Positions 60,292-64,000 of a DNA stretch of 64,000 nucleotides are shown here, piece by piece. Source of the stretch: Geobacter sp. UBA5735 (GTDB lineage Bacteria > Desulfobacterota > Desulfuromonadia > Geobacterales > Geobacteraceae). Under the pieces are notes generated by a model. It was not told the DNA's origin. It searched no databases and saw only the letters and a program-made list of their open reading frames with translations. How positions within the stretch are numbered: the stretch's first letter is position 1; each line of letters starts with the position of its first letter. Made by a program: the position numbers and the translations under genes. The stretch covers positions 4,070-68,069 of the forward strand of contig DIFZ01000039.1 of NCBI GenBank assembly GCA_002419385.1, written 5' to 3'.

Positions 60292-61830
60292 TCACGGTAT
60301 GCTCCACCCACCCGGATCCACAAGCGGATCTCTGTCCTTCACGGCGAACACTTCGATCGCCGATTTCCCCTCGATCGGGCAGACATTTTCACAGATGCCG
60401 CATCCGGTGCACAATTCGGCCACCACGTAAGGCTTTCTCAGGATGATCGGCTGACCATCCTCTCCGGCAATCTTTTCCGTTTCAGCCCGGATGGCCTTGC
60501 TCGGTATGGGGCAGTGTTCCTCGCAGACGATGCAATTGACACGCCTGGCATAGGGCAGACAGTGGTTCCTGTCCAACACCGCCTTGCCGATCACCTCGTG
60601 CTTCTTCGTTTCCACCGGCAAGTCCGGAATGGCGCCAGTGGGGCAGACCTGCCCACAGAGGGTGCAGTTGTACTCGCAATAACCCAGCCTGGGTATGAGC
60701 ATCGGGGTGAACACCCCCTCCAGACCGGCCTGGAAAAGCGCCGGATAAAGCGCATTTTTCAGGCAGACCTTCATGCATTCCCCGCAGCGAACGCACTGTT
60801 TCAGGAATTCCCCTTCGCTTCTCACACCGGGCGGGCGCAGCACGCGGGCCTGGGCGTCCGGCAGGCGGAATCGGAACAGCCTCGCCAGCAGAAACCCCGA
60901 CAGGAGCCCCCCCAACAGGACCCTGCGTTCCGGCAGATAGGGTCCCGCCCCTCCCAGCCCGGCAAAACGGCACCCCACCCGCCGGAAACGGCACCTGAGG
61001 CAGCATGCCATGCAACGGATGCACGCATCCTGCTGCAGGGTCTCCTCGTCGAACGAGGTGGGACATACTGAGCGGCAGTCTCCGCAATCGGCGCACAGTG
61101 TTCCCGGGGTTCTCCTGAACAGGGAAAAACGGGCAAGGATGCCCAGCAGGGTGCCCAGCGGGCACAAGCGGCGGCACCAGGCACGGGTCTCGTAACGCTC
61201 CAGGAAAATGATGCCCAGGAACAGGAGCAGAGAGACGAAGGCAAGTGGGTAGAAGGTCTCGCGAAAGGGCAGGAGATTGTCACGGATCACCGTGTATGCC
61301 GGGGCCAGGGCGTCCCTCCCCTCCCCCATGACCCGGTAGAGCCCCACCCACCCCTGGCGGACCGTATCGCCCACTATCGGGTACAGGGAAAAGGTTAGTG
61401 CCCTGACCAGAATGGCTATGGGATCAAAGACTCCCGCCAGGTTGACATTGAACAGCGCGGCGCCCAAGAGGGGCAGAAGAAGCCAGTACTTCATGTTTCC
61501 CTGCAAAAATTTCAGGGGAGCCGTCTTGCGGATTCTGGCGGTCACCAGATCCAGTATCGTTCCCAGCGGGCAGATCCAGCCGCAGAAAAACCTGCCGAGC
61601 ACCAGGGTGAAGAACGCCAGCAGCGCTGCCGGCAGCAGGAGCATGGTGAACGATTTTTCGGCAAGCAGGTAGCAGGCCGCCAGCAGCGGGTCGGCCCTGA
61701 AGAAGCTGTTGACCGCAACCGTTATCTGGTCGTGGCCGCGATATTCGGTCCGGACGAACAGAACCAGGAAAACCAGCAGGAAAAGCACCTGGACGATCCG
61801 CGACAAAGGCACCTTGTTCCACTTCATCAT
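60292..61830 (-). CDS. NapH-like membrane polyferredoxin
   Basis: The 512-residue protein has about four to five membrane helices (residues 14-30, 58-80, 110-135 and 195-215) and many cysteine motifs. The NapH-type pairs are CGWICPLGT and CRRLCPLGT. Further [4Fe-4S] sets include CADCGDCRSVC, CIRCMACCLRC, CVRCGECMKVC, CTLCGQVCPTGAI and CTGCGICENVC. It likely carries electrons between quinone pool and redox partners at the membrane. One base separates it from the DUF362 gene upstream. The partner enzyme is not in this window. Confidence 0.85.
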   Translation of the reverse strand: MMKWNKVPLSRIVQVLFLLVFLVLFVRTEYRGHDQITVAVNSFFRADPLLAACYLLAEKSFTMLLLPAALLAFFTLVLGRFFCGWICPLGTILDLVTARIRKTAPLKFLQGNMKYWLLLPLLGAALFNVNLAGVFDPIAILVRALTFSLYPIVGDTVRQGWVGLYRVMGEGRDALAPAYTVIRDNLLPFRETFYPLAFVSLLLFLGIIFLERYETRAWCRRLCPLGTLLGILARFSLFRRTPGTLCADCGDCRSVCPTSFDEETLQQDACIRCMACCLRCRFRRVGCRFAGLGGAGPYLPERRVLLGGLLSGFLLARLFRFRLPDAQARVLRPPGVRSEGEFLKQCVRCGECMKVCLKNALYPALFQAGLEGVFTPMLIPRLGYCEYNCTLCGQVCPTGAIPDLPVETKKHEVIGKAVLDRNHCLPYARRVNCIVCEEHCPIPSKAIRAETEKIAGEDGQPIILRKPYVVAELCTGCGICENVCPIEGKSAIEVFAVKDRDPLVDPGGWSIP

Positions 61831-61831
61831 G

Positions 61832-62713
61832 TCAGGCCCTGACGATGCGCATCCTGCTGATGTTCATCTCGCCCAGACCCCGACGGTAAGCTGCGACAGT
61901 GGTGCTGATGTGCTCCGGCTTGAGCCCGAAAAGGGTCGTGGCAAAGGCATCCGCCGCCACGATATCAGTGGAGGCAATGACTTTGTTGAGGATCTTCACA
62001 TCACCCCGGTCGCCGCCCTGGGGCCCGTGAGCAGTCAGTATCCTGGTGGCGTCGATGATGGTCAGCCTGCTTTTCAGTACGGCGTTTATGTCGGCCAGGG
62101 CACCGTCGATATGCCGGTGCACGCTGCCCCGGTTGCCGCCCATCACCCCCATGATGTTCTTCAGACCCAGGGTGAGGCCGGTGAGGCCGTGGTGCTTGGC
62201 CACCGGCACATTAATAAAAACATCGGCGGAGAGCGCTTCATCGTAGAGTTCCCACTCCCTGAGCGACCTGCCGTTCAGCTTCACCATGCGGAAACGCTCA
62301 TCCTCGATATGCTTCAGCTCCACGCCCTTCATACCCTTCAGGGCAGCCTCCATGCCGCTGTTCACGTAGCAGCGCCTGGCATCGTTGCAGGGGCGGTCGA
62401 AGACCTTCACTTTCTTCGCCCCGGCGGCAAGCGCCTCGGCAGCCACCGCCCGCACCACCAGGGGATGGGTGTTGGCCCCCTGCTCGGGTCGCCGGTCCCA
62501 GCCGATGTTGGGTTTCACCACCACCGTGTCGCCGGGTTTCACGAACCGCTTCATCCCACCCAGTGCGCCAATAGCCCGGACTGTGATCTTTTCATACTCC
62601 CGGCCTTCCGCAACCCCGACAACCGGGCCTTCAGCAGCAAAAAGGCTGGGCAGCATTCCCGTTCCGAACAGGGAGGACAGGCCGAGAATCTTCAAAAACG
62701 TCCTTCTCTCCAT
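61832..62713 (-). CDS. DUF362 protein with twin-arginine signal
   Basis: From the ATG at 62713 (AAGGAG 6 nt upstream) the product has 293 residues. It begins MERRTFLKILGLSSLFG, a Tat-type signal peptide, then the DUF362 domain (VKPNIGWDRRPEQGANTHP near residue 66, VPVAKHHGLTGLTLGLKN near 168). DUF362 proteins often occur with iron-sulfur proteins, and here one base separates it from the polyferredoxin gene. Export by TatC suggests a folded, perhaps cofactor-bearing protein. The activity of the family is not established. Confidence 0.85.
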   Translation of the reverse strand: MERRTFLKILGLSSLFGTGMLPSLFAAEGPVVGVAEGREYEKITVRAIGALGGMKRFVKPGDTVVVKPNIGWDRRPEQGANTHPLVVRAVAAEALAAGAKKVKVFDRPCNDARRCYVNSGMEAALKGMKGVELKHIEDERFRMVKLNGRSLREWELYDEALSADVFINVPVAKHHGLTGLTLGLKNIMGVMGGNRGSVHRHIDGALADINAVLKSRLTIIDATRILTAHGPQGGDRGDVKILNKVIASTDIVAADAFATTLFGLKPEHISTTVAAYRRGLGEMNISRMRIVRA

Positions 62714-62828
62714 GGCGGCTCCTTCCATTCTCGCCGTTCTTGACCGCTTTCGGTATGCAAGCTTACTTTTACCGCTATACTTTACCACAGGTCTGGGAAA
62801 ACTGAACCGACCGGAAGGAATGCCCGCA

Positions 62829-63587
62829 ATGAACGGATCCGCTGACCTCTACGAAACCGACGCACTCGCAGCCCAGTACTGCCATGCCCACTATGGGCCT
62901 GAGCATTTCGGCATTCCCAATTTTCCCCGGGAATGCGCCCTGATCTGCTTGGAGTTGACCCATGGCAGGGGCCGCCGGCATGCCTTGGACATCGGGTGCG
63001 CCGTCGGCAGGTCGTCGTTCGAGCTTGCCAGGGAATTCGACCGGGTATCCGCCCTGGACTACTCAGGCAGGTTCATTGAAATTGCAGGCAGGCTTCAGGA
63101 GGAGGGAATCTTCCGTTACTCCGTGACCGCAGAAGGGGAGATACGGTCATGTCATCGGGCATGCCTGAAGGATCTGGGGCTGGATGCGGTGCGGGGCAAC
63201 GTGGCATTCGCCAGGGCCGATGCCTGCAACCTTCCGCCACGCTACACCGGCTACGACCTGGTGCTGGCGGCTAACCTGATCGACCGACTCCGTTCGCCGC
63301 GCCGGTTTCTGGCAACGATCGGGCAGAGGATCAACCCTCAAGGGCTGCTGGTAATCACCTCCCCCTACACCTGGCTGGAAGAATTCACCCCGCGGGAAGA
63401 ATGGCTGGGCGGCTACCGTCATGAAGGTGAAGACGTCGCGACTCTTGACGGCCTTACAGCTGCTCTTGCGCCACGTTTCCGCATGCTGTGCCCCCCGCGC
63501 GACATCCCGTTCGTCATCCGTGAAACACGGCGCAAGTTCCAGCACAGCATTGCCGAAATGACCGTCTGGGAGCGGACCGGGCCGTAG
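62829..63587 (+). CDS. Putative 4-mercaptohistidine N1-methyltransferase (OvoA C-terminal type)
   Basis: The class I SAM-dependent methyltransferase has the OvoA C-terminal start LYETDALAAQYCHAHYG, FGIPNFPREC, and the SAM-binding loop ALDIGCAVGRSSFELA near residue 54. These match the ovothiol-type methyltransferase family, which methylates mercaptohistidine. The N-terminal sulfoxide synthase half of OvoA is not encoded here. ATG 62829 lies 9 nt after AAGGA, giving 252 residues; ATG 62820 abuts that site. It is divergent from the DUF362 gene, with 115 bp between. Confidence 0.78.
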   Translation: MNGSADLYETDALAAQYCHAHYGPEHFGIPNFPRECALICLELTHGRGRRHALDIGCAVGRSSFELAREFDRVSALDYSGRFIEIAGRLQEEGIFRYSVTAEGEIRSCHRACLKDLGLDAVRGNVAFARADACNLPPRYTGYDLVLAANLIDRLRSPRRFLATIGQRINPQGLLVITSPYTWLEEFTPREEWLGGYRHEGEDVATLDGLTAALAPRFRMLCPPRDIPFVIRETRRKFQHSIAEMTVWERTGP

Positions 63588-63654
63588 CCGCCATATGCCA
63601 TCTGATCAGTGTATACATGCCTGTCACCAGGGGACCCAGTCATGCTTTCTGAGC

Positions 63655-63868
63655 TCAATCAATGAGCCTCCCAATTCGGCTCAATCTTGGGAACCATTTA
63701 ACCTTGTCCCAAGACCAGAATTTGATGAAGGCTAAACCGACTATATCGCTATTTTGGACAAAACCCCAAAAACGGCTATCATAAGAGTTGTCGCGATTAT
63801 CACCCATCATGAAATATGAGTTAGCTGGAACACGAACCGGCCCGAAATTATCACGGATGTTAACGTCC
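63655..63868 (-). pseudogene. lepB: 3' fragment of a third signal peptidase I gene
   Basis: The minus strand encodes DVNIRDNFGPVRVPANSYF, MMGDNRDNSYDSRFWGF and RLSRIGRLID up to a TGA at 63655. This is the C-terminal part of LepB, including box E. The segment with catalytic Ser and Lys is absent. Upstream, at 63869, the sequence changes to an IS66-like end starting GTAACCGTCAAC, and the reading frame runs into element sequence. The missing 5' part may lie on the far side of the element, outside the window. Confidence 0.82.
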
Positions 63869-64000
63869 GTAACCGTCAACAGTAGACCATCTTGAATGTG
63901 TAATTGATTTATGCTGGTGAGTTTTGCTTTTCGGCGAGCCAGTTGTCAGGAAGGAGTTGTTCAATACGCTTTGCTGGATGTGACATGATGCGGCGCAGCA
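63869..64000 (-). mobile_element. IS66-family insertion sequence end (partial)
   Basis: The terminal sequence GTAACCGTCAACAGTAGACC fits the IS66-type inverted repeat start GTAAgCGTC. Next to it is the 3' end of an IS66 transposase (63909-64000). The element abuts the truncated lepB, so it probably inserted there. The other end, and any 8-bp target duplication (candidate TAACGTCC at 63861-63868), are outside the window. Confidence 0.65.
63909..64000 (-). CDS. IS66-family transposase, C-terminal end only
   Basis: The minus strand reads LRRIMSHPAKRIEQLLPDNW followed by nine residues and TAA at 63909-63911. HP-x-x-RI-x-x-LLP-x-NW is the C-terminal signature of IS66 transposases (IS66_C type). 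About 30 codons lie in the window; the rest is beyond position 64000. Confidence 0.6.
   Translation of the reverse strand, partial: LRRIMSHPAKRIEQLLPDNWLAEKQNSPA

Overview
The window reads as chromosomal DNA of a Geobacter-like bacterium (Geobacteraceae / Desulfuromonadota). The reasons are GC-rich Gram-negative housekeeping genes, a type IV pilus locus in the order pilB-pilT-pilC-pilS-pilR-pilA beside a pilA-linked ABC exporter, ResB/CcsB cytochrome c maturation genes, an MCP with the IAAQAGE hairpin variant, diguanylate cyclases, and several families of dispersed intergenic repeats. Genus and species cannot be fixed from the sequence alone.

Layout. 1-4.1 kb (minus strand): rpsI (cut by the window edge), rplM, truA, asd, leuB. 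4.1-15.2 kb (minus): a TPR-like protein and a two-gene ABC exporter downstream of pilA, then pilA (long form, behind a sigma-54 promoter), pilR, pilS, pilC, pilT, pilB. 15.2-23 kb (minus): aroE, a DUF2723 membrane protein, a YbhN-type flippase-like protein, ribF and tatC in one tightly overlapping operon, then rnr (RNase R). 23.3-32 kb (plus): a soluble lytic transglycosylase, then a tripartite efflux cluster tetR-emrB1-tolC-emrA-emrB2 with two closely related pump genes. 32-37.5 kb (minus): three glycosyltransferases, then ccsB and resB. 37.9-48.8 kb (plus): a chemoreceptor, trpA, accD, folC, lptD, lepA, lepB and a second lepB-like gene that lacks both catalytic residues. 48.8-58.8 kb (minus): a small unknown protein, hisS, a REC-GGDEF protein, comEC, a PAS-PAS-GGDEF protein, a pyrophosphate-type phosphofructokinase and a small Cys4/acidic-tail protein. 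59.4-63.6 kb: two small membrane proteins (plus), a NapH-like polyferredoxin with a DUF362 protein (minus), and an ovothiol-type methyltransferase (plus). The right edge holds the 3' part of a third lepB copy, apparently cut by an IS66-family element that runs off the window.

Functional themes. The pilus genes assemble and retract type IV pili. ComEC could pair with them for DNA uptake, and the two diguanylate cyclases could feed c-di-GMP control of motility or biofilm. LptD, the glycosyltransferases, the DUF2723 and YbhN proteins and Slt serve the cell envelope. ResB/CcsB, TatC and the polyferredoxin serve extracytoplasmic redox proteins.

The most unusual items are the catalytically dead signal peptidase paralogue, the long pilin that keeps aromatic residues at all five positions where the short conductive pilin has them, the duplicated pump with a perfect-hexamer sigma-70 promoter and operator-like inverted repeats, an eight-unit heptamer array in the rnr leader, a multi-hairpin repeat element whose edge supplies gene stop codons, and the IS66 insertion in lepB. 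No rRNA, tRNA or CRISPR array was found.
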